In this document: piece after piece, positions 1 to 5,424 of the stretch | How positions within the stretch are numbered: position 1 is the stretch's first letter | How the letters are laid out: the number at the start of each line of letters is the position of its first letter | Origin: Peptococcaceae bacterium | Lineage (GTDB): Bacteria > Bacillota > Dehalobacteriia > UBA7702 | Reading direction: 5' to 3' | DNA length: 6,579 bases | NCBI GenBank assembly: GCA_019415505.1 | Contig: DXZC01000116.1 | Coordinates: forward strand, 1-6,579 | Made by a program: the position numbers and the translations under genes | The notes under the pieces: generated by a model | Told to the model about the DNA's origin: nothing | The model's database searches: none | What the model saw: the letters and a program-made list of their open reading frames with translations, nothing else

Positions 1-304
1 CCCCCTCCATCATCTTGTAAATCGCAGGCTTATCTTCCTCATAGACTAAATCCATGGTATTTTCACCCAGCAAGTCCTCTGGCGTTAAATCATAGAATTC
101 ACATAAGGCGTTATTGACGTAAAGTAGGGAGTAATCCGGAGCTGAACGCTCCACTAGCTCCGTCATGTTTTCCATAATGGAGTCGTACTGCTCTTTCCGC
201 AGTTCCAAATTGCGAATTGTTTTTTGCTGTTCCTCAATTATCTCCTTGGCCTGAGCCAAGCTGGATAAATCATCTACATTATAGAGCTTTTTCTGTTTTT
301 CCAT
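1..304 (-). CDS. PAS-domain signalling protein, N-terminal part (runs off the window)
   Basis: The first 101 codons of a minus-strand gene are visible; the rest lies beyond position 1. The ATG at 304-302 is preceded, six bases away, by a strong AGAGGAGGAG ribosome binding site (311-320). Residues about 10-50 are charged and heptad-like (LAQAKEIIEEQQKTIRNLEL), suggesting a short coiled-coil linker. From about residue 45 the sequence reads as a PAS fold, with MENMTELV, then LLYVNNALCEFYDLTPEDLLG, then a segment ending EEDKPAIY, matching the usual PAS order of beta strand, helix with N/A-L-C/F, and G-x-N-x-x-D/L-V. PAS domains bind small ligands or cofactors and pass signals to an output domain. 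That output (histidine kinase, GGDEF, or sigma-54 activator) is not in the window. No signal peptide or membrane segment precedes the PAS domain, so a cytoplasmic sensor is likely. It has its own promoter, so it is probably not co-transcribed with the upstream mutase gene. Confidence 0.75.
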   Translation of the reverse strand, partial: MEKQKKLYNVDDLSSLAQAKEIIEEQQKTIRNLELRKEQYDSIMENMTELVERSAPDYSLLYVNNALCEFYDLTPEDLLGENTMDLVYEEDKPAIYKMMEG

Positions 305-332
305 GCCGCACTCCTCCTCTATGCTTAAAAAC

Positions 333-361
333 ATTGTAGAACAATCAAAGCTTTTTGTCCA
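333..361 (-). promoter_or_regulatory. Sigma-A promoter of the PAS gene with overlapping inverted repeat
   Basis: On the minus strand TGGACA (-35, 361-356) and TACAAT (-10, 338-333) are separated by exactly 17 bases and sit about 30 bases upstream of the PAS gene start. A short inverted repeat, ATTGT-AGA-ACAAT (333-345), covers the -10 element and could be a repressor site; that is inference. The promoter lies just downstream of the mutase terminator, which makes the PAS gene an independent transcription unit. Confidence 0.65.
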
Positions 362-374
362 GATACCCACAAAA

Positions 375-401
375 AAAAGCCCTCTTTTTAAGAGAGCTTT
401 T
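375..401 (-). terminator. Rho-independent terminator of the apgM-like gene
   Basis: Positions 375-386 pair with 390-401, leaving a TTT loop at 387-389. The stem is 12 bp with one internal C/A mismatch (381/395). On the minus strand the stem runs directly into eight T residues (378-371), the classical intrinsic terminator layout for transcripts coming from 1674. A smaller hairpin, TCCCA-GTAAGG-TGGGA (433-448), lies right after the stop codon of the mutase gene. Confidence 0.8.
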
Positions 402-450
402 CACAAACAATTAATTTAATTAAGCCTATCAATCCCAGTAAGGTGGGAGC

Positions 451-1674
451 TTAATGATAAGCAGGGTCTAAGAACTTAGTTAACAAGCTTTTACCATCGG
501 GAAAGAGCAAATTTTGCGCCTTGGCCGACGCCTCACAGTGGACAAAGGACTCACTGGGCTGATGGTAGCGGCTATCAAAAATCATAAAGGGAATGGGTTC
601 CCGGCTGTGGGTACGAATCTCTAAGGGTGTGGCATGGTCTGGCATTACCATAATACGGTAATCTTCGCCTAAAGTCTTTACCGCCTCAATAATAGGGGGT
701 ATAGTATCCTGGTCAATGCGCTCAATAGCGCTGATTTTTTTGTCCAGCTTACCCTGGTGGCCGCTTTCGTCCGGCGCCTCCACATGGACAAAGACAAATT
801 CGCCGCCGCCTTTAAGATAAGCTGCCGCTATATCCCCTTTGCCGTGGAAATCCGTCTCAACGCCGCCGGTGGCGGCAGCTAAATAGAGTATATCCATTTT
901 AGCGCTAATGCCAATACCGCGAATTAAATCAACGCCGCTAACCACGCCGCCCTTTAAACCATAGCGCTCCTGGAAGGAGGGAAGCTCGGCTTTAACTCCA
1001 GGACCCCATAACCAAAGGGCGTTAGCAGGCTTCTCACCTTTAGCCACCTTATCCTTATTGTAAGGATGCTCCTTTAAAATGGCGTGGGCTTTTTTCATAA
1101 AGTTAACCGCTTGTTCCCTACCGCTACCCTGGGGCAGCTTATCCCCTATTCTGGCGTCCATAATCTCATGGGCGGGGTTAAACTCCGTATCCATAGGCCC
1201 GCCATGCCAGCGCAGTATATTGCGGAAGGAAACGCTGGGGAATATTTCCATAACATCATCGTTCAGGGCCTTTTGCACATCGGCAATTAAGAGATGGGCC
1301 GCGTCTGTAGAAATTTCCCCGCCGCTGTAATCCAGCAGGATTTTATCCTCAAAGCTAGCCCCTTCCTCGCTGAGGGTAACTAAATTAGCCCGCAAAGTCA
1401 TATCCTCTGGGCCTATCTCCACCCCGGCGGAAATGGCTTCCAAAGAGGAACGGCCCTTATAAAATTGGCTGGGAGGATAACCTAAAACCGAAAGGTTAGC
1501 CACATCGGAACCGGGAGAAAATTCCTCAGGCACTGTTTGACAAAGGCCGGTGATACCGCCGCCAGCCATAGCGTTAATATGGGGCTTATTAGCCACAGCC
1601 ATGGGAGTTTTGCCATTTAAGGACTCAATAGGCCAGTCGGCCATACCGTCAGCTAGAATCACAATATATTTCAT
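451..1674 (-). CDS. apgM: Cofactor-independent phosphoglycerate mutase family protein, archaeal type
   Basis: This 407-residue protein belongs to the alkaline-phosphatase superfamily branch of 2,3-bisphosphoglycerate-independent phosphoglycerate mutases (aPGAM), about the usual family length. The expected reaction interconverts 3- and 2-phosphoglycerate in the cytoplasm using two divalent metals. Visible motifs are the N-terminal metal site ILADGMADW (Asp9), SPGSDVANLSVLGYPP with the likely catalytic Ser56 (by analogy to NSEVGH in the bacterial enzyme), KGRSSLEAISAGV (73-85), the VEAPDESGH metal motif (298-306), MPDHATP (Asp346, His347) and THSREPIPF (His356). Some bacterial members near threonine-biosynthesis genes have been proposed as homoserine kinases. 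Nothing in this neighbourhood supports that, and phosphofructokinase and pyruvate oxidoreductase nearby favour glycolysis. The start ATG follows GAGGAAG (1679-1685) and a strong promoter. No truncation or frameshift is seen. Confidence 0.88.
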   Translation of the reverse strand: MKYIVILADGMADWPIESLNGKTPMAVANKPHINAMAGGGITGLCQTVPEEFSPGSDVANLSVLGYPPSQFYKGRSSLEAISAGVEIGPEDMTLRANLVTLSEEGASFEDKILLDYSGGEISTDAAHLLIADVQKALNDDVMEIFPSVSFRNILRWHGGPMDTEFNPAHEIMDARIGDKLPQGSGREQAVNFMKKAHAILKEHPYNKDKVAKGEKPANALWLWGPGVKAELPSFQERYGLKGGVVSGVDLIRGIGISAKMDILYLAAATGGVETDFHGKGDIAAAYLKGGGEFVFVHVEAPDESGHQGKLDKKISAIERIDQDTIPPIIEAVKTLGEDYRIMVMPDHATPLEIRTHSREPIPFMIFDSRYHQPSESFVHCEASAKAQNLLFPDGKSLLTKFLDPAYH

Positions 1675-1715
1675 GATGCTTCCTCATTTCTGTTATTATT
1701 TATATCTATTAATAT

Positions 1716-1744
1716 AGTATAACGAAAAAACCCCGGACTGACAA
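1716..1744 (-). promoter_or_regulatory. Sigma-A promoter of the apgM-like gene
   Basis: On the minus strand TTGTCA (-35, 1744-1739) and TATACT (-10, 1721-1716) are spaced by exactly 17 bases. Transcription would begin near 1709, giving a leader of about 35 bases before the ATG at 1674, with a GAGGAAG ribosome binding site in it. The -35 sits inside ACTGACAAGGGGAAA (1737-1751, plus strand), a box that recurs at the divergent por promoter. Confidence 0.75.
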
Positions 1745-1884
1745 GGGGAAATTAATAACGCCAGGGAAACACAATTTTGCTTATAAATAGTCTTTACCAG
1801 CAATTATAGCTAAGGATAGCAGAAGCCCGCCGCCAAGTAAAGGCGGTTAGCCACGAAAAAGTTGCTTAACAAATATAAAATTTA

Positions 1885-1898
1885 CCACTGACAAGTGG
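1885..1898. promoter_or_regulatory. Possible operator overlapping the por -35
   Basis: CCACT-GACA-AGTGG is a perfect 5-bp inverted repeat that covers the -35 hexamer of the por promoter. After one mismatch on each side, TTT and AAA could extend the symmetry. It has no match to a regulator site that I can name with confidence. Confidence 0.35.
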
Positions 1899-1916
1899 AA
1901 AAAAATGAGATATAAT
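1888..1916 (+). promoter_or_regulatory. Sigma-A promoter of the porGDAB operon
   Basis: CTGACA (-35, 1888-1893), a 17-base spacer and a perfect TATAAT (-10, 1911-1916) form a near-consensus promoter. Transcription would start around 1922-1924, leaving a leader of about 68 bases before the ATG at 1991. The strength of the match suits a highly expressed central-metabolism operon. Confidence 0.8.
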
Positions 1917-1930
1917 GTTTATCATAAAGT

Positions 1931-1966
1931 TTTAGGAAACCTAAATCCCTATACCCGTTGGGGTAT
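1931..1966 (+). promoter_or_regulatory. Two inverted repeats in the por leader
   Basis: Just downstream of the predicted transcription start, TTTAGG-AAA-CCTAAA (1931-1945) is a perfect 6-bp inverted repeat. It is followed by ATACCC-GTTG-GGGTAT (1951-1966), another perfect 6-bp repeat with a tetraloop. The first could be a DNA operator placed to block transcription. The second would form a hairpin 11 bases upstream of the AGGAGG at 1978 and could affect translation. Neither has been tied to a named regulator. Confidence 0.4.
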
Positions 1967-1990
1967 TCGATGATAAAAGGAGGAAGCAAA

Positions 1991-2536
1991 ATGCTGGAAA
2001 TCAGAACCCATGGCCGTGGTGGTCAGGGAGTGGTTACTTACGTTGATATTCTGGCCCAGGCTGGTCTCAACGCGGGCTTCCAAGTGCAGACCCTACCATT
2101 TTTCGGCGTGGAAAGAAGGGGCGCCTCTATCAGAGCTTTAGTCCGCCTCAGCCAGGAGGAAATTAAAAAGCGCTCCCAGTGCTATAACCCGGATATCTTG
2201 GTCTTGTTTAACGACAACCAACTGGCTGAAGCCAAAACCATAGGTAACTGCGAAAATGCCGTTGTAGTCTTTAACAGCCCCCACCAAGAACACCAGGAGT
2301 CCCACTACTGGGTAGTGGATGCCGAGGCCATTGCCTATGAACACGGCCTGACCCACGGCGACGATGTGTTTATCAATATTGTAATGGCCGGCGCGTTAGC
2401 CAAGGTTGTAAATTTAGCTCCCAACGACTTAACTGAAGCTATTAAAACCATTCGGGGCGTGGGTGATGAGGACCCCAACCTAAAAGCGGCGTTAAAGGCT
2501 TATGAAACAGTTGTGGAAGTAGGAGGTGGCAACTGA
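1991..2536 (+). CDS. porG: Pyruvate:ferredoxin oxidoreductase, gamma subunit
   Basis: The gene encodes 181 residues from the ATG at 1991, which is preceded seven bases away by AGGAGG (1978-1983). Upstream in-frame TTG (1958) and ATG (1970) starts lack such a site and were not used. The protein is the gamma domain of 2-oxoacid:ferredoxin oxidoreductases, which binds CoA in the family. Visible motifs are THGRGGQGVV (6-15) and TLPFFGVERRGA (34-45), both typical of gamma subunits of pyruvate or 2-ketoisovalerate oxidoreductases, and a C-terminal GVGDEDPNLKAA segment (157-168). Length is normal. It is the first gene of a four-gene cytoplasmic complex; its TGA overlaps the next ATG by one base (TGATG), implying translational coupling. 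Pyruvate is the preferred substrate because of motifs in the alpha subunit. Confidence 0.92.
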   Translation: MLEIRTHGRGGQGVVTYVDILAQAGLNAGFQVQTLPFFGVERRGASIRALVRLSQEEIKKRSQCYNPDILVLFNDNQLAEAKTIGNCENAVVVFNSPHQEHQESHYWVVDAEAIAYEHGLTHGDDVFINIVMAGALAKVVNLAPNDLTEAIKTIRGVGDEDPNLKAALKAYETVVEVGGGN

Positions 2537-2805
2537 TGTTACATAAAAAACGGGAGGAATTCCCCTCTTACTATGCACTCTCTGTTCCCCAGGAGGGCGC
2601 AGGGGGCAAAACAGGCTCCTGGCGGCATTTACGGCCTGTATTAAACCAGGAAAAATGCACCGAATGCTGCTTCTGTTATATTTATTGCCCAGAAGGGGTT
2701 ATCTCCAAAACCCAGACTATTGATTATAATTATTGTAAAGGCTGCGGCATCTGCGCTGAGGAGTGCCCCGCCGCAGCTATTACCATGGTAAAGGAGGCGG
2801 AATAA
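2536..2805 (+). CDS. porD: Pyruvate:ferredoxin oxidoreductase, delta subunit (2x[4Fe-4S] ferredoxin type)
   Basis: This 89-residue electron-transfer subunit carries two complete [4Fe-4S] motifs: C41-x2-C44-x2-C47-x3-C51-P and C67-x2-C70-x2-C73-x3-C77-P. An additional Cys45 lies inside the first motif. The stretch KTGSWRHLRPVLNQEKC (25-41) leading into the first cluster is characteristic of delta subunits of four-subunit pyruvate oxidoreductases rather than free ferredoxins. It relays electrons from the thiamine-diphosphate site towards external ferredoxin. The start overlaps the gamma stop by one base, with GTAGGAGGTGGC (2519-2530) as ribosome binding site, and the stop abuts the alpha start (TAAATG, no spacer). 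Confidence 0.93.
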   Translation: MLHKKREEFPSYYALSVPQEGAGGKTGSWRHLRPVLNQEKCTECCFCYIYCPEGVISKTQTIDYNYCKGCGICAEECPAAAITMVKEAE

Positions 2806-3945
2806 ATGTCAGACAAGCTTTTAACAACCGGCAACGGCGCCGCCGCCTTAGCAGTAACCCAGGCTAAAGTAGATTTTGTGGCCGCTTACCCTATTACCCC
2901 CCAAACCTCTGTAGCGGAAAAACTTTCGGAATACATTGCCCAAGGCCAGCTGGACGCCGGCTATTTGGCCGTGGAATCAGAGCATAGCGCATTAGCCTCA
3001 GTGGCTTCAGCCAGTATGTGCGGAGCCAGGGTATTTACAGCTACCTCCTCTCAGGGGCTGCTCTATATGCACGAAATAATTCACTATGTAGCCGGCGGTC
3101 GGCTGCCGGTAGTTATGGTAAACGTCAACCGGGCGGTATGCCCGCCCTGGTCCCTCTATGTAGACCATCATGACGCTCTCTCCCAGCGGGACACCGGCTG
3201 GATGCAATTTTATTGCAGCAATACCCAAGAGATTTATGACACAATTCTCCAAGCCTATTATATAGCGGAAAATATTCATCTCCCGGTTATGGTCAATTAT
3301 GACGGATTTCTGCTCTCCCATTCTATGATGGCTATTACCCCCAATTCCCAAGCCCAGGTCGATGAATTTTTACCTCCCCTCAAAGTGGAATGGAGCTTAG
3401 CGCCGGAACATGGGGTCGCTACCTTTGGCAACGTAACTCCCACAGAGGAATATACCCCCTACCGCCAGGATTTACAGGCCGCTATGGATAAAGCCGATGC
3501 TGTAATCAAAGAGGCGGCGGATAAATATGAAAAAATAACCGGCCGCAATCACGGTTATTCCATCAGCAACTATCAAACAGAGGACGCGGAATACTTTCTT
3601 ATTTCCATGGGCTCAATGGCCAAAGAGATGGAAATGGCAGTAGATATACTCAGGGCCGAAGGCTTAAAGGCTGGCGCCATACGGATTCGCGCGTTCCGCC
3701 CCTTTCCCGCCCGGGAGATTGCGGCGGTTCTGCCCCCAGGGTCTAAGGCCCTGGTTTTCGACAGGGATTACGGCTTTGGAGCCCATAGCGGCATAGTTTG
3801 CCAAGAACTAAAAAGCGCCCTGTACGATACAGACAAAGGCGTAAAAATCCAGGGACTCACCTGTGGCTTAGGCGGCGAGGATTTGCCCGCTCAATACTTA
3901 GCCCAGTTAGCTAAAGAACAAATTGAAGGGCAGGTGAAAAAATAA
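2806..3945 (+). CDS. porA: Pyruvate:ferredoxin oxidoreductase, alpha subunit
   Basis: This 379-residue subunit has the normal length for porA-type alpha chains. The N-terminal pyrimidine-binding domain (about 1-175) contains AAYPITPQTS (26-35), ESEHSALASVASAS (57-70) with the conserved glutamate region, and TSSQGL (80-85). The segment NRAVCPPW...DHHDALSQRDTGWMQFY (108-136) carries the arginine (109) and RDTGW signature found in pyruvate-specific enzymes. Thr31 and Arg109 correspond to residues that contact pyruvate in the Desulfovibrio enzyme, as I align them from memory. The C-terminal domain (about 260-375) includes ISMGSMAKE and IRIRAFRPFP. A perfectly placed AGGAGG (2792-2797) precedes the ATG. 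The stop overlaps the beta start by one base (TAATG). Other 2-oxoacids (2-ketoisovalerate) are less likely but not excluded. Confidence 0.93.
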   Translation: MSDKLLTTGNGAAALAVTQAKVDFVAAYPITPQTSVAEKLSEYIAQGQLDAGYLAVESEHSALASVASASMCGARVFTATSSQGLLYMHEIIHYVAGGRLPVVMVNVNRAVCPPWSLYVDHHDALSQRDTGWMQFYCSNTQEIYDTILQAYYIAENIHLPVMVNYDGFLLSHSMMAITPNSQAQVDEFLPPLKVEWSLAPEHGVATFGNVTPTEEYTPYRQDLQAAMDKADAVIKEAADKYEKITGRNHGYSISNYQTEDAEYFLISMGSMAKEMEMAVDILRAEGLKAGAIRIRAFRPFPAREIAAVLPPGSKALVFDRDYGFGAHSGIVCQELKSALYDTDKGVKIQGLTCGLGGEDLPAQYLAQLAKEQIEGQVKK

Positions 3946-4871
3946 TGGCAAAAATCAAAGACCTCAGTGATTTTGAATTAGTTAAAGCTGGCTCCGGCGC
4001 TTGCGCTGGTTGTCCCTCCACCATTGCCTTGCGCATTGTAGGCAAAGCCCTGGGGGAAAACTCCATAATGTTGATGACTCCCTCTTGCGCTGTGGCCTCC
4101 ATTGGCTTACTACCCAAAACCTGCTATGACGTTCCGGTACAGAACATCTGCTTTGCCGCGGCAGGTGCGTCAGGAGGCGGGGCTGCCCTAGCCTTGGACG
4201 TTCTGGCCCGCAAGGGCAGGATTAAAGATAAACCTACAGTCTTTAATTGGACTGGTGACGGCGGCACCTACGATATTGGCTTCCAGGGTATTTCCGCAGC
4301 GGCGGAACGCAACGACGATTATATTCAGTTTTGCTACAATAACGAAGCTTACTCCAACACCGGCGTACAGAGAAGCGGCGCCACCCCCAGATACGCTGTG
4401 ACTACCAATACGCCCTTGGGCAAGGAAAGCGGCAAGAAAAATATGGCCCTTTTAATGTTGGATCATCAAATTCCCTATGTGGCTACTGCTAGTTTGGCCT
4501 ATCCAATGGACCTTTACCGCAAAGTAGAAAAGGCCAAGAACATTAAAGGCTTCCGGTACATAGAGATTTTAGCCCCCTGCCATCCCGGTTGGAAGCTGAA
4601 CCAAAACGAGACTATTCGCTACAGCCGTTTAGCGGTTAAAACCAAGTCCTGGCTGCTTTGGGAAGCGGAAAACGGCAAGGTAGAGTTAAATAATCCCACC
4701 AAAAATCTACTTACCGGTAAAGCGGAAGCGGAACCCTTGGAGAGCTATATTAGCGGCCAGGGTCGCTTTAAACATATCATGAAAAGCCCCGATAAAGAGA
4801 GCTTTTTACAACAAATAGCCGCGGATAATGAGGCGGGGATTAAACTGCTGCTCCAAAGATTGGCTGATTAA
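3945..4871 (+). CDS. porB: Pyruvate:ferredoxin oxidoreductase, beta subunit (thiamine diphosphate binding)
   Basis: This 308-residue catalytic subunit binds thiamine diphosphate and the proximal [4Fe-4S] cluster. The likely cluster ligands are Cys20 and Cys23 (GACAGCPST), Cys48 (TPSCAV) and Cys212 (APCHPGW). The diphosphate/Mg motif starts at GDGGTYDIG (104-112) and ends at NNEAYSNTG (132-140), the spacing expected for the family. Length matches porB subunits. Together with alpha, gamma and delta it oxidises pyruvate plus CoA to acetyl-CoA, CO2 and reduced ferredoxin in the cytoplasm, and can run in reverse in autotrophs. The ATG overlaps the alpha stop by one base and is preceded by an AGGTG site (3932-3936), weaker than those of the other three genes. 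It is the last gene of the operon. Confidence 0.94.
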   Translation: MAKIKDLSDFELVKAGSGACAGCPSTIALRIVGKALGENSIMLMTPSCAVASIGLLPKTCYDVPVQNICFAAAGASGGGAALALDVLARKGRIKDKPTVFNWTGDGGTYDIGFQGISAAAERNDDYIQFCYNNEAYSNTGVQRSGATPRYAVTTNTPLGKESGKKNMALLMLDHQIPYVATASLAYPMDLYRKVEKAKNIKGFRYIEILAPCHPGWKLNQNETIRYSRLAVKTKSWLLWEAENGKVELNNPTKNLLTGKAEAEPLESYISGQGRFKHIMKSPDKESFLQQIAADNEAGIKLLLQRLAD

Positions 4872-4887
4872 TACTGTTTAAATTAGG

Positions 4888-4934
4888 CTTTGGCCGCAAA
4901 GTCCTCAAAAAGCGGACTAACGGCCCCAGGGCCG
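4888..4934 (+). other. Foldable 3' UTR of the por operon
   Basis: Three related segments, GGCCG (4892-4896), CGGCC (4921-4925) and GGCCG (4930-4934), can pair in two exclusive ways. Either 1 pairs with 2, enclosing AGTCC/GGACT (4900-4904 / 4914-4918), or 2 pairs with 3 as a tight CCAG tetraloop hairpin. A competing small hairpin CTTTG-GCCG-CAAAG lies at 4888-4901. No known RNA family could be assigned. Confidence 0.4.
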
Positions 4935-4950
4935 CAATCAAGCTACCAAA

Positions 4951-4981
4951 AAAAACGGGTGAAAATCTTTCACCCGTTTTT
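4951..4981 (+). terminator. Rho-independent terminator of the porGDAB operon
   Basis: A perfect 14-bp stem pairs 4951-4964 with 4968-4981 around an ATC loop. The GC core is CGGGTG / CACCCG and the right arm ends in five T residues. The left arm is preceded by more A residues (4948-4950), so it could also act on the minus strand. Confidence 0.9.
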
Positions 4982-5011
4982 CACTTTCCCAACGCCTACG
5001 CCAAACTTTCC

Positions 5012-5059
5012 CCATATTTAAAGCCCCTGTATTGATTTATACAGGGGCTTTAAATATGG
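5012..5059. repeat. Perfect 21-bp inverted repeat, probable bidirectional terminator
   Basis: Positions 5012-5032 are exactly complementary to 5039-5059, with a 6-base loop (TGATTT). The inner arm AAGCCCCTGTAT gives a strong stem and the outer arm is AT-rich, so in either direction GGGGCTTTAAATAT could act as an intrinsic terminator, though the T run is interrupted. The por operon already ends 31 bases upstream, so the likely user is a minus-strand transcript arriving from 5060-5260. Confidence 0.7.
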
Positions 5060-5220
5060 TGAACCCAGCAATCACCGGCCAGGGCAATAATATCAGCCCC
5101 CTTCAAGTCTACCTCCGCTCCGCCCTTACTCCGTCAGCAGACGGATAAGCGTCCCAAGAATATTTCCATTCCCTCAATATATAAAAGCCTAAATCCGCAC
5201 ATAAAGGCCTGATAAAACCA
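5050..5220 (-). pseudogene. Possible decayed coding remnant with in-frame TGA (or non-coding RNA)
   Basis: On the minus strand the frame from 5220 to a TAA at 5052-5050 is open for 56 codons except for a TGA at 5136-5134. The part after the TGA reads GGAEVDLKGADIIALAGDC, which looks like real protein, and its stop codon lies inside the perfect inverted repeat that would terminate it. A second frame (5261-5112, 50 codons) overlaps it and also reads like protein (FIRPLCADLGFYILREWK), so a frameshifted remnant is possible. Neither frame has a good start. Three hairpins in the same stretch, including TCCGTC/GACGGA (5125-5149), equally allow a structured RNA. I recognise no family. Confidence 0.25.
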
Positions 5221-5424
5221 TTATTTAGCCTCCCGTTGGATAGGCCAGATCTACAATTCCACTATAATTTCTTGGGGAGGGGAAATTTAGCTTTTATTCC
5301 GCATCACAAGTTTCCACAAGGTGGCACCATTTTCCAAAGAGGAAAGTAGTACCCTTGACATAAAACGACCGGAATTTTTACTTATTAGGAATATGCCAAA
5401 CCCTTGATAAATTAGGATTTTCCG

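Larger units (their letters stand above)
1675..1990. other. Divergent apgM / por intergenic regulatory region
   Basis: No gene is present. The region carries the two opposed promoters and, between them, AT-rich DNA with one GC-rich foldable segment. That segment is CCGCC (1830-1834) pairing with GGCGG (1842-1846), enclosed by GCTAA (1809-1813) pairing with TTAGC (1847-1851). There are two loose direct repeats: ACTGACAAGNGGAAA at 1737-1751 and 1887-1901, and TTGCTTA...AAATA...TTTACCA at about 1778-1799 and 1862-1887. The foldable segment lies upstream of both promoters, so it is not in an obvious leader RNA. Confidence 0.6.
4982..5424. other. Gene-poor stretch between the por terminator and the nucleotidyltransferase gene
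   Basis: No convincing intact gene is present. It contains a perfect 21-bp inverted repeat (5012-5059), a minus-strand stretch with protein-like but stop-interrupted frames and hairpins (5050-5261), and a 38-codon plus-strand open frame without a usable start (5291-5407). No promoter matching consensus as well as the others in this window was found. The mosaic of short open frames and repeats looks like mobile-element debris or a small structured RNA locus; that is inference. Confidence 0.5.

Noticed and set aside
1079..1330. Plus-strand open frames inside the apgM-like gene
   Set aside because: They are antisense shadows of a clearly conserved protein and have no ribosome binding sites or recognisable domains.
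1958..1990. Upstream TTG (1958) or ATG (1970) start for porG
   Set aside because: The AGGAGG at 1978-1983 is ideally spaced for the ATG at 1991, and the conserved family N-terminus (LEIRTHGRGGQG) begins there.
2138..2356. Minus-strand open frames inside the por genes (also 3007-3351 and 3911-4117)
   Set aside because: They lie antisense to well-supported oxidoreductase subunits and show no features of their own.
4888..4947. c-di-GMP-I (GEMM) riboswitch
   Set aside because: Only a GCAAAG-like piece matches; the first aptamer half and the tetraloop/receptor are missing, and the position is after the last gene.
5134..5136. Selenocysteine codon
   Set aside because: No hairpin of bacterial SECIS geometry directly follows the TGA, there is no good start codon, and no selenoprotein family is recognised.
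5355..5390. TTGACA at 5355-5360 as a plus-strand promoter
   Set aside because: No acceptable -10 lies 16-18 bases downstream and no plus-strand gene follows.
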